A stretch of DNA of 64,000 nt from Enterococcus sp. DIV1094 (GTDB lineage Bacteria > Bacillota > Bacilli > Lactobacillales > Enterococcaceae). Below the pieces are notes generated by a model, which worked only from the letters and a program-made list of their open reading frames with translations, was not told where the DNA came from and searched no databases. Made by a program: the position numbers and the translations under genes. This document shows positions 47,090-57,440 of the stretch, piece after piece (position 1 is the first letter of the stretch; each line of letters starts with the position of its first letter). The stretch lies in contig NZ_CP147250.1 in the NCBI RefSeq assembly GCF_017316305.2, forward strand, positions 744,001 through 808,000, given 5' to 3'.

Positions 47090-48349
47090 TTACTCTTTAT
47101 ACAATAATCCTCGGCTATTCGGATAAGTCGGAAATTGATTGAATGGAATCGTCCAGTCTTGTTCTGGCACAGAAAAGGCAAAACGATTCACTAATTGATC
47201 GGAAAAAACGCGTAAACTATGCAAAGTGATCCATTCACCTGCGCATCGGTGCATTTTTCGGAAGTCACCGCCACCTTGCGCAATCATCTCATACTCTTCT
47301 TCATAGGAAATTTTTTTCGCTTTGTCGATATATCGTTTGATCAAAAACGCCTCGGGTGATTCAATCGTTCGTTCGTCATGATTCGTTCCATACAAATCTA
47401 AGATCACCCAGCTATCTTTAGGGATGCGATAACCATCTACTTCAACATCTTGTAAATCAAATGCCGGTAACATGGGGAAAAATGGATAGTATCGACGCAT
47501 TTCTTGGATAAAAGGATCTTGTAACTGAGTAAAATCATTTTTTAGTTGTTGATAGATATCTGGACGACTGAATAGCGCATGTCCCATCAATACTACCCAT
47601 ACTGTCAATGCCACAGTCGGCCGAATAATATTCAACAATTCCACCGCCGCAATATCCAAAGGCAAAAGATCTCCTTTAAGGTCAGTCGCATTCGCAAAAG
47701 CATAGAGCGCTATATTTTCTTTTCCGGCTACTGGATTTTCTCGTGCTTCTTCTAACAACTCTTGCGCCCATTTTTCTGATTTTTTTCGATTTTCTACCCC
47801 TTTAAAATGATCGATCGGCGAAGTCACTGTTCCACTGATCATGGCGATTTGATAATCTGCCAATTGGTTGATCTCTTCTTCTGAATAATCCGCTAAGTTG
47901 ATTCCAGACCATTCACAAATAGCGGTAAAAAGTACTTTTTTACTCAGGTCAAATAACTCAAAGGTACCATGCTGTTGTTCCAACTCATGTGCCAACACTC
48001 GATCCAATATTTGATGATAATCTTCCATTCGCTCTGGCGTCATCAAATCCATGAAAATTGCTTTACGATGATGATGCTCCGCACCATCTAAAGACTGCAC
48101 CCCATCTTTACCGAACAATGTTTTTTGCACCATTTTAGGCATTGCGCCTTCTCTTTTGAAATTTCTTGGATCATAAAAACGTCTTGCTGCCTCTTCTCCG
48201 TAGATGATCACAGCTTCCTTATTGAATATCTTTGCTTTCACAACAGGTGATTGGGCTTCTTCTCTTAATGTTCCTAGCATTTTGTAGCCTTCGTTATAGT
48301 ATTTTTTGATTTCGGTCATTTTGATATCGACCACTGGAATTTCTTGCAT
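47090..48349 (-). CDS. CYP152-type cytochrome P450 (fatty-acid peroxygenase)
   Basis: 419 aa. Haem-ligand Cys369 in FRKMHRCAGEW, ExxR-like region near 283-286 (EMRR), and Arg-Pro at 243-244 (IIRPTVALTVW) in place of the usual acid-alcohol pair. That Arg-Pro is the signature of CYP152 peroxygenases such as P450BS-beta, which hydroxylate fatty acids with H2O2 and need no reductase partner; none is encoded nearby. AGGAGG upstream. P450s are uncommon in lactic bacteria. Confidence 0.9.
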   Translation of the reverse strand: MQEIPVVDIKMTEIKKYYNEGYKMLGTLREEAQSPVVKAKIFNKEAVIIYGEEAARRFYDPRNFKREGAMPKMVQKTLFGKDGVQSLDGAEHHHRKAIFMDLMTPERMEDYHQILDRVLAHELEQQHGTFELFDLSKKVLFTAICEWSGINLADYSEEEINQLADYQIAMISGTVTSPIDHFKGVENRKKSEKWAQELLEEARENPVAGKENIALYAFANATDLKGDLLPLDIAAVELLNIIRPTVALTVWVVLMGHALFSRPDIYQQLKNDFTQLQDPFIQEMRRYYPFFPMLPAFDLQDVEVDGYRIPKDSWVILDLYGTNHDERTIESPEAFLIKRYIDKAKKISYEEEYEMIAQGGGDFRKMHRCAGEWITLHSLRVFSDQLVNRFAFSVPEQDWTIPFNQFPTYPNSRGLLYKE

Positions 48350-48486
48350 CTTTTTACTCCTCCTAATAAATAACTTTAGATATTATTAGGATACTCCTTG
48401 TCAGATAAAACTGACAAAAGAAGTGTTTGAGTCAAAACTCGATCATTTTTCCTCTTGTGCCGCCTATCCTCGAATAAATGATTTCC

Positions 48487-49317
48487 TCACGACCCATTCA
48501 TGTTAAATAAAATTTCATTATAACGTTCCGTCGCTCTGTCACTCACTTGTCCTTTTTCACAAAAAGATAATTTTCTTAACTTAGGTACCACTCTTTCCAC
48601 TCGAATCATTCCCTCATCTAATTGGGAAGCCAACGCATGAAGCGCTTCTTTAAATCGTTCGTCTTTTCTAGCGTTTTCGTAAAAAGATAGAACATAGACA
48701 TAATAAAATAAATTGTAGCTTCTAAAAGGGTATTCTACTTGCATGAATAGTGTCCCGATCCCATGATGGCAAGGTCCGATCGGTTGTTTGATCGTCCAAT
48801 GCGTCAATAAAAATTCCACTGCTTGGTCCAACCGCTCATCAATGTTGATCCATTCGGAGAAACGAAAAGCATCTAAAACTGTTAAGGTCGTCATCGGTGT
48901 AGAAAATTCAGTTTCAGGACCTTTGCCATAACTATACTTATTGCACTTCCATCCGCCATCATCTTCTTGAGTCGCTAGAAAATAATCAAATGTCTTTTTG
49001 AGTCTCTTGTCTGTTGCATGATCCAAATAACACAATGTTCGAAGTGCAGCGGCTGTATGGCAGGGGTAGATCGCACCCTTTGGCGAAACTTTGAACCGTC
49101 CATCTTCCCGCCATGTTTCAAAGATCAAATTCGCCGTTTCTTGCATGACCTTTTCTCCAGGTAAAACACCGGCATCTAAAAGATACAACGGGCATTCTAA
49201 CGTAGTAAAAGGAGCGCCTTTGATCAACTTTTTATCTGGTGTTGCCCAGTAATCAAAGCCATTATCGTAGCGATGAGAAAGGATTTCGTCTATCGTTGCT
49301 TGATTCTTATTAGCCAT
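48487..49317 (-). CDS. Terpene-cyclase/prenyltransferase-repeat protein
   Basis: About 276 aa from ATG 49317 (AGGAGG 9 nt upstream; a TTG six bases earlier is too close). All-helical with QEDDGGWKCNKYSYGKG, a QW-like repeat, and HTAAALRTLCYL and TTLTVLDAFRF helical hairpins, as in squalene cyclase or prenyltransferase alpha-alpha barrels. It is too short for a full cyclase and lacks a DxDD motif, so catalysis is uncertain. Same strand as the P450, 137 nt upstream. Confidence 0.65.
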   Translation of the reverse strand: MANKNQATIDEILSHRYDNGFDYWATPDKKLIKGAPFTTLECPLYLLDAGVLPGEKVMQETANLIFETWREDGRFKVSPKGAIYPCHTAAALRTLCYLDHATDKRLKKTFDYFLATQEDDGGWKCNKYSYGKGPETEFSTPMTTLTVLDAFRFSEWINIDERLDQAVEFLLTHWTIKQPIGPCHHGIGTLFMQVEYPFRSYNLFYYVYVLSFYENARKDERFKEALHALASQLDEGMIRVERVVPKLRKLSFCEKGQVSDRATERYNEILFNMNGS

Positions 49318-49415
49318 TGGCAAGCACCTCCTAGCCTCTATTTTAACTTATCTACGTACTCCTGACGAACAAAAACAGAAAGCGCATTCTTAAATTGAGA
49401 ACATAGCAAACAAAA

Positions 49416-49456
49416 ATAAGCCTGATTTTGAAATATTCCATCAAAATCAGGCTTAT
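49416..49456 (-). terminator. Terminator of the relA-dtd unit
   Basis: ATAAGCCTGATTTTGA, 9-nt loop, TCAAAATCAGGCTTAT: perfect 16-bp stem, 15 nt past the dtd stop. Confidence 0.8.
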
Positions 49457-49470
49457 GCTTTTTATAAAAA

Positions 49471-49917
49471 TCATTTGTTTTGAGAATCGATGATGATCGT
49501 CACTGGCCCATCATTGACCAGAGACACAGCCATATCTGCACCAAATTCGCCTGTTTCCACTGTGATTCCTCGTTGTCTTAGCCCATCATTAAAGGCTTCG
49601 TATAAAGGAATCGCTGTTTCCGGGCGAGCCGCTGCGATAAAACTTGGGCGATTGCCCTTTTTTGTATCTGCAAAAAGCGTGAATTGAGAAATACTCAACA
49701 GCGCACCTTTGACATCTTCAATACTTAGATTCATTTTCCCTTGTTCATCTTCAAAAATACGCATCTGGGCGATTTTTTTGATCAGATAATCCACATCTGT
49801 TTGCGTATCTGTTTCATGAACACCTAGTAAAATCAACAAACCATGATTGATACGACCAACTTCCTGCTCATCGATCGATACAGCCGCTTGACTTACTCGT
49901 TGGATCACTGCGCGCAA
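49471..49917 (-). CDS. dtd: D-aminoacyl-tRNA deacylase
   Basis: 148 aa. [16 protein letters not shown] start, [17 protein letters not shown] and the C-terminal [11 protein letters not shown] are the two DTD active-site motifs. It removes D-amino acids wrongly attached to tRNA. This is relevant because the van cluster makes D-Ser, though dtd is a core gene. Begins 11 nt after relA. Confidence 0.96.
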   Translation of the reverse strand: MRAVIQRVSQAAVSIDEQEVGRINHGLLILLGVHETDTQTDVDYLIKKIAQMRIFEDEQGKMNLSIEDVKGALLSISQFTLFADTKKGNRPSFIAAARPETAIPLYEAFNDGLRQRGITVETGEFGADMAVSLVNDGPVTIIIDSQNK

Positions 49918-49928
49918 AATTCTACCTC

Positions 49929-52142
49929 CTAGCCATTCATCCGGCGTACACTGTATACATCCGGTACGGTCTTGATTTTATCGACAATACTTTTTAGGTG
50001 AGACAAGTTCCGTATCCCTACTGTTAAATGGATCGTTGCCATTTTGTCTTTATTCGTTCGTGCCTCAACACTGTTCAGATTTTTAGTCATGGCATTCACC
50101 GTCTGCAAGACGTCATTTAACATGCCTGAACGATTGTAGCCATAGATTTCCAAATCAGCATCATACTCTTTGTTCGTATTTGAAGTGTCTTCCCATTCCA
50201 CGTCAATCAAACGTTCTTCCACATTTGGCTTATCTGGTTGGACATTTGGACAGTCTTTACGGTGGATCGAAATCCCACGTCCTTTTGTAATGTAGCCCAC
50301 AATATCATCACCTGGAACAGGATTACAACAACGGCTGATTCGGATCAACAAGTTCTCAACGCCTTGGATGACCACGCCACCTTCATGACGAACCTTCATT
50401 TTTTCAGGCTCTTTTTTAGGTTGGTTCATCAGCTCTTCTGCTTCTTGTTTTTGTTGTTCGATTTTTTGTTCTTTTCGCTCTTTTTCAGTCAAGCGATTGG
50501 CCATCGTCAATGGACTCACTTCGCCATAACCGATCGCAGCATACATATCTTCTTCTGTTTGGAAATTCAAACGTTCTAACGCGTCATGTAATTTGCTTTT
50601 CGAAAGGATCTCCTTCGGTACAAAGCCAAGATCTGTAATACACTTCACTAAAGCTTCATGACCTTTTGTCACATTCTCGTCTCGATCTTGTCCTTTGAAG
50701 AAACGCTTGATTTTATTTCTAGCTTTACTTGTAGCGACTAACTTCAACCAATCACGACTTGGCCCAAATGAATTTGGAGATGTCAAGATTTCGATAATAT
50801 CGCCATTTTTCAATTTGTAATCTAATTGGACCATTTTCCCGTTGATTTTAGCACCAGTCGTCTTGTTTCCAATATCTGTATGGATGCTATAAGCAAAGTC
50901 TAGCGGTCCTGAACCTTTTGGAAGCTCAGTGACATCGCCTTTTGGAGTGAATACATAGACTTTATCGCTAAAGATATCGCCTTTCACACCTTCCATGAAT
51001 TCTGAAGCATCGTAACTTTCATCTTGCAATTCGATAATTTCATGGAACCAACTTAACTGCTTCGTCATCCCATCTGGTTCAACTTTATCGCCTTTACCTT
51101 CTTTATACGCCCAGTGAGCAGCAACCCCGAACTCGGCGATTTCATGCATTTCCTGTGTACGAATCTGGATTTCGACAGGATTGCCTGCAGGTCCGATGAC
51201 AGTCGTATGCAAAGATTGGTACATATTCGCTTTAGGCATGGCAATATAATCTTTGAACCTACCTGGCATTGGTTTCCATTTCGTATGGATCGCCCCTAGC
51301 ACCGCATAACAGTCTTTGATCGAATCAACAATGACCCGAATTGCAAGTAGATCGTAAATTTCATTGAACTGCTTTTTTTGGTCTTTCATCTTCCGGTAAA
51401 TGGAATAAATGTGCTTTGGACGGCCGTAGATTTCCGCAAAAATCCCTAATTCTTCTGTGGCTAGACGAATATCTTCTACTGCTCCGCTGACATAGTTTTC
51501 ACGTTCTTCTCGTTTTGTCTGCATCAAGTGAACGATTCGGTAGTATTGCTTTGGATTAAGATAACGCAATGCCGTATCTTCTAACTCCCATTTGATTCGA
51601 CTGATCCCTAAACGATGCGCAAGCGGTGCATAGATCTCTAAGGTTTCTTGTGCAATGCGTCGCTGTTTGTCTTCTCGCAAATGTTTCAACGTACGCATGT
51701 TATGTAAACGATCGGCTAATTTCACCATGATTACACGTAAATCTTGAGCCATAGCTAGTAACATTTTACGATGATTTTCTGCTAATTGTTCTTCGTGGGA
51801 TTTGTATTTGATTTTACCTAACTTCGTCACACCATCAACTAACATTGCGACATCATTTCCAAAGGCTTCTTTTAAGTCGTCTAAGGTCACTTCTGTATCT
51901 TCTACTACATCATGTAAAAAACCTGTTGCCACTGTATGGGGGTCCATCCGTAAGTCTGCAAGAATGCCTGCAACTTGGATTGGATGGATGATATAAGGTT
52001 CCCCTGATTTGCGAAACTGTCCTTCATGTGCAGCCGTCGCATAGTCACACGCTTTTTGCACGAAAGCAACATGCTCAGGGCCCATGTATTGGCTAACCAT
52101 CTTAATGACAGCAGGTCCCGTCAATATTTCTTCTTTTGGCAT
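49929..52142 (-). CDS. relA: Bifunctional (p)ppGpp synthetase/hydrolase Rel
   Basis: 737 aa from [10 protein letters not shown] (GGGGGA upstream; the ATG 9 nt earlier overlaps it). HD hydrolase ([13 protein letters not shown]) near 70-80, synthetase ([19 protein letters not shown]), TGS domain, and C-terminal ACT domain. Controls the stringent response. Followed by dtd; preceded by a 237-nt gap after rsmE with no clear gene. Confidence 0.97.
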   Translation of the reverse strand: MPKEEILTGPAVIKMVSQYMGPEHVAFVQKACDYATAAHEGQFRKSGEPYIIHPIQVAGILADLRMDPHTVATGFLHDVVEDTEVTLDDLKEAFGNDVAMLVDGVTKLGKIKYKSHEEQLAENHRKMLLAMAQDLRVIMVKLADRLHNMRTLKHLREDKQRRIAQETLEIYAPLAHRLGISRIKWELEDTALRYLNPKQYYRIVHLMQTKREERENYVSGAVEDIRLATEELGIFAEIYGRPKHIYSIYRKMKDQKKQFNEIYDLLAIRVIVDSIKDCYAVLGAIHTKWKPMPGRFKDYIAMPKANMYQSLHTTVIGPAGNPVEIQIRTQEMHEIAEFGVAAHWAYKEGKGDKVEPDGMTKQLSWFHEIIELQDESYDASEFMEGVKGDIFSDKVYVFTPKGDVTELPKGSGPLDFAYSIHTDIGNKTTGAKINGKMVQLDYKLKNGDIIEILTSPNSFGPSRDWLKLVATSKARNKIKRFFKGQDRDENVTKGHEALVKCITDLGFVPKEILSKSKLHDALERLNFQTEEDMYAAIGYGEVSPLTMANRLTEKERKEQKIEQQKQEAEELMNQPKKEPEKMKVRHEGGVVIQGVENLLIRISRCCNPVPGDDIVGYITKGRGISIHRKDCPNVQPDKPNVEERLIDVEWEDTSNTNKEYDADLEIYGYNRSGMLNDVLQTVNAMTKNLNSVEARTNKDKMATIHLTVGIRNLSHLKSIVDKIKTVPDVYSVRRMNG

Positions 52143-52379
52143 GGGAAACATCCCCCTTTCTACTAATTGTTCAAATCATGAAACGATCTTTATCGTGAAA
52201 ATCCTCTTTTTCCTTTACGGATCAGGATTAAATAATTGTTCTTATTATACCGATTGTCTTAGTGTTTTTCAATTCCTTCTCAACTAGGAATGAGCCGCTC
52301 ACTCTTTTGTAATCGGTCAAAAAATTGAAAATAGTTCTTCGTTCATTTATGCGTAAAATCTTTTTTGATTGTCGCGCAC

Positions 52380-53144
52380 TTATTTTTCTTGTGAGGCTTG
52401 TAGTTCTAATTGAAAACTCGCCGCACTTAACAAATACAATGGCGCAGTTTCCGTTCGTAGGATTCTTGGACCTAGACCACAAAGAATACCACCTTGTTCT
52501 TCGAAATAGGCAACTTCTTTTGCGGAAAGTCCGCCTTCTGGTCCAAACACTGCGAGGATTCGAGTACCTGGCATAACAGATTGGAGTATCTTCACTAAAT
52601 TAGCAGCTTCTCCTTGTTTTGCTGATTCTTCATACGCAATCAAAAGGACATCATAAGAAGTAAGACTAGCATAAAATTCTTTCTCTGTTTCCATCAATGT
52701 CACTTGCGGTACCACTTGCCGATGCGACTGTTCCGCCGCTTCTTGCGCAATCTTAGCTAACCGTTCTTGGCGCTTCTTCCGTTTTTTTGCATCCCATTTC
52801 ACGACAGAAGCAGCAGCAGGGAATCCTACAAACGCATGAGCGCCTAATTCAGTCCCTTTTTGTACGATCCAATCTAACTTGTCCCCTTTAGGATAACCGC
52901 TAGCAATCGTGATGTTACATGGCAATTCTTTTTGAACACTCTCTTTTGCCACTTCGATTAAGAAGACTTCTTTTTCGGTCATTTCAGTGATTTCCGCAAC
53001 GATCGCGATTTGGTCGTTAAATGCTAAATAGACGTGATCTTTCGCTGCCATTCGCATGACTCTTGCCATATGATGATAGGCTTCGCCTTCTAATACATAA
53101 CGTTCTTGTGGGCGATAAGGTTCATCTAGAAAATATCGTTGCAT
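52380..53144 (-). CDS. rsmE: 16S rRNA m3U1498 methyltransferase
   Basis: 254 aa SPOUT enzyme with GPEGGLSAKEVAYF and LGPRILRTETAPLY, the SAM-knot motifs of RsmE. Starts one base after the prmA stop, so the two are coupled, as in many Firmicutes. Confidence 0.95.
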   Translation of the reverse strand: MQRYFLDEPYRPQERYVLEGEAYHHMARVMRMAAKDHVYLAFNDQIAIVAEITEMTEKEVFLIEVAKESVQKELPCNITIASGYPKGDKLDWIVQKGTELGAHAFVGFPAAASVVKWDAKKRKKRQERLAKIAQEAAEQSHRQVVPQVTLMETEKEFYASLTSYDVLLIAYEESAKQGEAANLVKILQSVMPGTRILAVFGPEGGLSAKEVAYFEEQGGILCGLGPRILRTETAPLYLLSAASFQLELQASQEK

Positions 53145-54092
53145 TTAATCCACCTCAGGTTTTTTTAGCATAATAGCATACCAATCTTTTTGTTGGAACA
53201 CTTGATCAACGACAAACCCTTGTTCTTCCATCGCCGCAAGAACCATCTCTTTTTTCTCTTCAATGATTCCAGAAACGATCAATGTGCCGGTTTGTTTGAG
53301 TAAACGCCACGCATCAGGGATCATCAATAAAATGATATCTGCCAGAATATTGGCCACGATCACATCACTTTCGATCTCGATTCCTTTCAATAGATCATTT
53401 GCTGCCACATGGACATCTTTTGCTACTTCATTTAGATCCATATTTTCTTTCGCTGAACGAACCGCCACTTCATCCAGATCATAGGCGTAGACCTCTTTTG
53501 CCCCAAGATGTTTCGCTGCAATACTCAACACCCCTGAACCTGTCCCAACATCTAAAAGCGTTTCTCCGCCGCGTAAAGTCGACTCCAAGGCTTGTAGTGT
53601 TAAAGAAGTTGTTGGGTGTGTACCCGTACCAAATGCCATCCCTGGATCTAATGTGATGATTTTTTCTAATGGATCATTTGTTTGATAACTTTCCCAACTT
53701 GGTACGACAGTTAGTAGACGTGTGATCCGTACCGGATGATAATATTTTTTCCAAGCAGTTGCCCAATTGCTTTCTTCCACTTCGCTTACTGTGACGATGT
53801 TCTTGCCGATCGCTAAACCAAACTCTGGCAATTTTGTAACACGCTCTTTGATAAAAGGCAATATTTCTGGTAAAAAGATCGTTTCTGGAAAATAAGCCAT
53901 GACAATGGCCCCTTCTTCGATCGTTGTAAAATCTTCTTTTGTTAAGATTTCCCCGTAAGGATCAGATTTAAAGTTTTCGACATCTAATGAATCTTCGATT
54001 GCGACACCACTCGCACCTGCTTCCATTAAAATGTTTGCGACTGCTTCGACTGCTTCACTTGCCGTCTCGATTTTGACTTCATTCCATTTCAT
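53145..54092 (-). CDS. prmA: Ribosomal protein L11 methyltransferase
   Basis: 315 aa SAM methyltransferase: LDVGTGSGVLSIAAKHLGA motif I, VANILADIILLM and the FGTGTHPTTSL substrate motif. Trimethylates L11. Operon with rsmE downstream and the DUF3013 gene upstream (12-nt gap). Confidence 0.96.
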   Translation of the reverse strand: MKWNEVKIETASEAVEAVANILMEAGASGVAIEDSLDVENFKSDPYGEILTKEDFTTIEEGAIVMAYFPETIFLPEILPFIKERVTKLPEFGLAIGKNIVTVSEVEESNWATAWKKYYHPVRITRLLTVVPSWESYQTNDPLEKIITLDPGMAFGTGTHPTTSLTLQALESTLRGGETLLDVGTGSGVLSIAAKHLGAKEVYAYDLDEVAVRSAKENMDLNEVAKDVHVAANDLLKGIEIESDVIVANILADIILLMIPDAWRLLKQTGTLIVSGIIEEKKEMVLAAMEEQGFVVDQVFQQKDWYAIMLKKPEVD

Positions 54093-54104
54093 ATACGTTG
54101 CTCC

Positions 54105-54593
54105 TTAATAGCTAGGATAAGGCAAATATACCTCTTTACCATTTTGTTGTTTTTCTTCGACTAAACGTGCGAATACATGGTTGTCCCATTTCAATTCAAA
54201 GACAGCTGAATCGTCTTCTGCATCTAAAAAATCTAACAGATCACTTTGACCTTGTGCTAAAACATCATTCAGGTAGTCGATCAATGCATCGGCTACGGAA
54301 GTTGTTAACCCTTTCTTACCTTCATAAGGAATCGCCGCCAGATAATCTTGCTCATCAAATGTTGATTTATCAGGGTTGAATAACAAGACACCATCTTCAA
54401 ATTCAATAATATCTTCCTCTGAGACCACACCTTCGGCATCATCTAGTTCAAAGTGCGCTTGATTTTCCGCAAATAAACGGACAACGACTTCGATCGTATG
54501 GTTTTTTGTATCCCAATCTAACGCCACATCATAGTCTGTGATTTTCTTTTCGATTGCTGCATCAAGATAGTCCAATATGGTTGTTTTCTTCAT
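54105..54593 (-). CDS. DUF3013 family protein
   Basis: 162 aa, acidic, starting MKKTTILDYLDAAIEKKI; GGAGG upstream. Conserved among lactic bacteria beside prmA; function unknown. Its start overlaps the 3' end of the glycosylase gene by 32 nt. Confidence 0.85.
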   Translation of the reverse strand: MKKTTILDYLDAAIEKKITDYDVALDWDTKNHTIEVVVRLFAENQAHFELDDAEGVVSEEDIIEFEDGVLLFNPDKSTFDEQDYLAAIPYEGKKGLTTSVADALIDYLNDVLAQGQSDLLDFLDAEDDSAVFELKWDNHVFARLVEEKQQNGKEVYLPYPSY

Positions 54594-55230
54594 TTTGTTT
54601 CCTCCAACCCCAGTCTTCATCGACTTGGTTCTTTTTTTGTAACGAAAGATATGGATTTCCAGCAACTACAAACCGCAGAGGCATTTCCGTCCATTCTCCT
54701 TTATTCGGTATACCGATCCTTGGTAACGCTAAGATTTTTTTTGGTGTCCGTTTTTTCTCAAAAATGAACCGCAACGAGCTATCACGAATCGACTGTCCAT
54801 ATAACTCTGGTGATAGACCTAAAGCCGCTACTAGCTTCCCCGGTCCATTACTAATCTCAGGACCTGCCTTCCCTTTGCGATTCAGACTCATTTGCTCGAT
54901 CCCTTCCACCGGCTCGATCGCTCGGATCATCACTCCTTGTGGTACTCCTTCAGGTTGTGTGATGATATTTAAGATCAAGTGGGTGTGCATCGTGTACAGA
55001 TAAATCGTTCCTGGTTCTTCATACATGGCACGCACTCGAGGCGTACGCCGCATTCCATAACTATGAGCGGCCAAATCTTCCGGTCCTAAATAAGCTTCTG
55101 CATCTACGATATATCCACCTAAGTGTCCATTTGGCGTGTCATATTCCAAATACATTCCTAGTAGATCTTTCGCAACTTCAGCCGTTGTTTTATTTAATAA
55201 AAGTTCATCTAATTGTTTTTGATTTGTCAT
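54562..55230 (-). CDS. 3-methyladenine DNA glycosylase (AAG/MPG family)
   Basis: 222 aa from MTNQKQLDELL (AAGGTGGTGA upstream). Family landmarks: AKDLLGMYLEYD, VDAEAYLGPEDLAAHSYG with catalytic Glu, GTIYLYTMH, and GPGKLVAALG. Removes alkylated purines. Overlaps the DUF3013 gene. Confidence 0.93.
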   Translation of the reverse strand: MTNQKQLDELLLNKTTAEVAKDLLGMYLEYDTPNGHLGGYIVDAEAYLGPEDLAAHSYGMRRTPRVRAMYEEPGTIYLYTMHTHLILNIITQPEGVPQGVMIRAIEPVEGIEQMSLNRKGKAGPEISNGPGKLVAALGLSPELYGQSIRDSSLRFIFEKKRTPKKILALPRIGIPNKGEWTEMPLRFVVAGNPYLSLQKKNQVDEDWGWRKQNEENNHIGLS

Positions 55231-55436
55231 TTGCTTCACCACCTTTATCATACACAATATTAGTCAAAGAAGCTATGAAAAAAGCGGGTCAACAAGTTGA
55301 CGATTTCCCTTGCTAAACTAGCGAAAACTATTTCTAGTTTCTTTCCATATTCTGACTAATCTCCCGCCTTCATCGACCCTTTATCCTACGAAATATGTTA
55401 TAATAAACGAACGAAAAATCCAAAGGAGGCAAACTG

Positions 55437-56717
55437 ATGCAACAACCATTAGCCTATCGGATGCGTCCGAAAAATATCGATGAAGTCGTTGGCCAACGCC
55501 ATTTAGTTGGTGAAGGTAAGATCATTCGCCGCATGGTTGATGCAGAAATGTTATCTTCCATGATTTTATATGGTCCCCCCGGCACAGGGAAAACAAGTAT
55601 CGCTAGTGCGATTGCTGGCTCAACTAATTTTGCTTTTCGGATGTTGAATGCAGCGACTGACTCAAAAAAAGATCTGCAAGTCGTCGCTGAAGAAGCTAGA
55701 ATGAGCGGTACGGTCATTCTTTTACTTGATGAAGTTCATCGCCTAGATAAAACAAAACAAGATTTCTTGCTGCCACATTTGGAAAATGGCCGAATCATCT
55801 TGATCGGTGCAACAACTGAAAATCCGTATATCACAATCAACCCTGCGATTCGCAGTCGAACACAGATTTTTGAAGTAAAACCCTTAGACGAAGAAGATAT
55901 CCAATCAGCGATTCATCGCGCCTTGTCCGACAAAGAAAATGGCTTAGGTGAAACGCCGATCGAATTAGACGATAATGCCATGCTCCATTTATCTCGTGCA
56001 ACTAACGGTGATTTAAGAAGCGCACTCAATGGGTTAGAGCTCGCTGTCCGTTCCACTAAAAAGCAAGAAGACGGCACGATCCATCTGACACTCTCCATTA
56101 TTGAAGAATGCATCCAGCGAAAAGCCTTGACCCATGATAAAAATGGTGATGCCCATTACGATGTCATTTCCGCATTTCAAAAATCCATTCGTGGGAGTGA
56201 TGTCGATGCGGCACTACACTACTTGGCACGATTAGTCGAAGCTGGCGATTTAGCAAGTATTTTTCGACGTTTGATGGTGATTGGGTATGAAGATATTGGT
56301 TTAGGCAACCCTGCTGCTGCGGCTCGAACGGTTAACGCTGTTCTAGCTGCCGAACGTTTAGGTTTGCCAGAAGGACGCATTCCTTTAGCAGATGCCGTCG
56401 TCGATTTATGTCTTTCGCCAAAATCCAATTCTGCTTACATTGCATTGGATACAGCAATCGCAGACATCCGAGCAGGGAAAGCAGGCGAAGTACCTGATCA
56501 TTTGAAAGACAGTCATTATCAAGGTGCTAAGTCATTGAATCGAGGCGTCGGCTATCAATACCCGCATAACTACGAAAATGCTTGGGTCGATCAACAGTAT
56601 TTACCTGACAAATTGAAACATACACAGTATTATCAACCAAAAAATACAGGAAAATATGAACAAGCATTAGGTCAACAATATCAGCGAATCAAAGAATGGC
56701 AGAAAAAGTCTAAATAA
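55437..56717 (+). CDS. rarA: Replication-associated recombination protein A (MgsA/RarA)
   Basis: 426 aa AAA+ ATPase: Walker A GPPGTGKTS near 52, Walker B LLLDEVHR, sensor ATTENP, and the RarA C-terminal region (YQYPHNYENAWVDQQYLP). Acts at stalled forks. AAAGGAGG upstream. Its neighbour is the 6S RNA gene, the same linkage seen with yrvN in Bacillus. Confidence 0.95.
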   Translation: MQQPLAYRMRPKNIDEVVGQRHLVGEGKIIRRMVDAEMLSSMILYGPPGTGKTSIASAIAGSTNFAFRMLNAATDSKKDLQVVAEEARMSGTVILLLDEVHRLDKTKQDFLLPHLENGRIILIGATTENPYITINPAIRSRTQIFEVKPLDEEDIQSAIHRALSDKENGLGETPIELDDNAMLHLSRATNGDLRSALNGLELAVRSTKKQEDGTIHLTLSIIEECIQRKALTHDKNGDAHYDVISAFQKSIRGSDVDAALHYLARLVEAGDLASIFRRLMVIGYEDIGLGNPAAAARTVNAVLAAERLGLPEGRIPLADAVVDLCLSPKSNSAYIALDTAIADIRAGKAGEVPDHLKDSHYQGAKSLNRGVGYQYPHNYENAWVDQQYLPDKLKHTQYYQPKNTGKYEQALGQQYQRIKEWQKKSK

Positions 56718-56731
56718 CTACTGTCACTGAA

Positions 56732-56753
56732 AGCGCTCAAAATTAATGAGCGC
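56732..56753 (+). terminator. Terminator of rarA
   Basis: AGCGCTCA ... TGAGCGCT stem; it ends just before the 6S RNA promoter. Confidence 0.55.
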
Positions 56754-56792
56754 TCGCATTGCTCTTTTTGAAACCATGTGCTACTATAGAAG

Positions 56793-56998
56793 TGGGAAAT
56801 CTGTGATGTTCGAATTGTCCTCTTTGTGTGTTGACCGAACATTTTTATTGATATCTTGGGACCTGTCTTGTGTCACAGCTGGTAACATGCCTTATCATTT
56901 GGTAGTTCAATGCGACGACCATGGGACCCACCTGCTTGAATTCGCGGGATCAATACTACAGGACAAACAACGGCATTAACGGAGATTACCATTTTTTT
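56793..56998 (+). ncRNA. ssrS: 6S RNA
   Basis: Promoter TTGCTC (56759), 17 nt, TACTAT (56782-56787), then about 205 nt with no ORF support, ending in a T-run near 56992-56998. The halves fold back on each other (for example GTCCT near 56818 with AGGAC near 56960, and GGGACC with GGGACCC-flanked segments) to give the long rod with a central bubble typical of 6S RNA. 6S-1 RNA lies beside rarA (yrvN) in Bacillus. It binds sigma-A RNA polymerase in stationary phase. Confidence 0.75.
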
Positions 56999-57005
56999 AA
57001 CTTTT

Positions 57006-57040
57006 AAGAGGCAGTACCGATTCGTCGGTACTGCCTCTTT
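57006..57040 (+). terminator. Strong terminator after the 6S RNA
   Basis: AAGAGGCAGTACCGA, TTCG loop, TCGGTACTGCCTCTTTT. Confidence 0.85.
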
Positions 57041-57081
57041 TATGGTATGATTAGCTTTAGAAAAAAATAGGAGTGAATACG

Positions 57082-57369
57082 ATGATTCGTTTATTGATGG
57101 CGATTGCCGCCTTATTGCTATTATTTGTCAGTTATTATTTATTCAAAAAACAACCAATCTTTTTCGTTCTTATCGAGCAGAATAAAAAGAATCAAGATTT
57201 TCTTCGGATTTTCGGATCGATCTATGCATTTTTAGGACTATTAGGACTCGTTGTCGTGGGCATCAACCACCGTTTTTTTGCATTGCTTTACTTAGTTATC
57301 GTGATCGTTGTCGCCTCTGTCTTCAGTATAGGATTTGCCAAAAAAATGACGAAACCTGACAGTAAATAA
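57082..57369 (+). CDS. DUF3899 family membrane protein
   Basis: 95 aa from ATG 57082 (AGGAG 8 nt upstream). Three membrane helices (about 3-20, 42-58, 64-82). A conserved small membrane protein in lactic bacteria, unknown role. Confidence 0.8.
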   Translation: MIRLLMAIAALLLLFVSYYLFKKQPIFFVLIEQNKKNQDFLRIFGSIYAFLGLLGLVVVGINHRFFALLYLVIVIVVASVFSIGFAKKMTKPDSK

Positions 57370-57440
57370 TTCTCATTTTTTTTAAATTGCTTTACAATAG
57401 AATTGTAACCCACGTATCTTTTATAAAGGAGTGAATGCCG

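Noticed and set aside
56746..56979. 77-codon ORF downstream of rarA
   Set aside because: It lies across the 6S RNA promoter and RNA, and has no ribosome-binding site.
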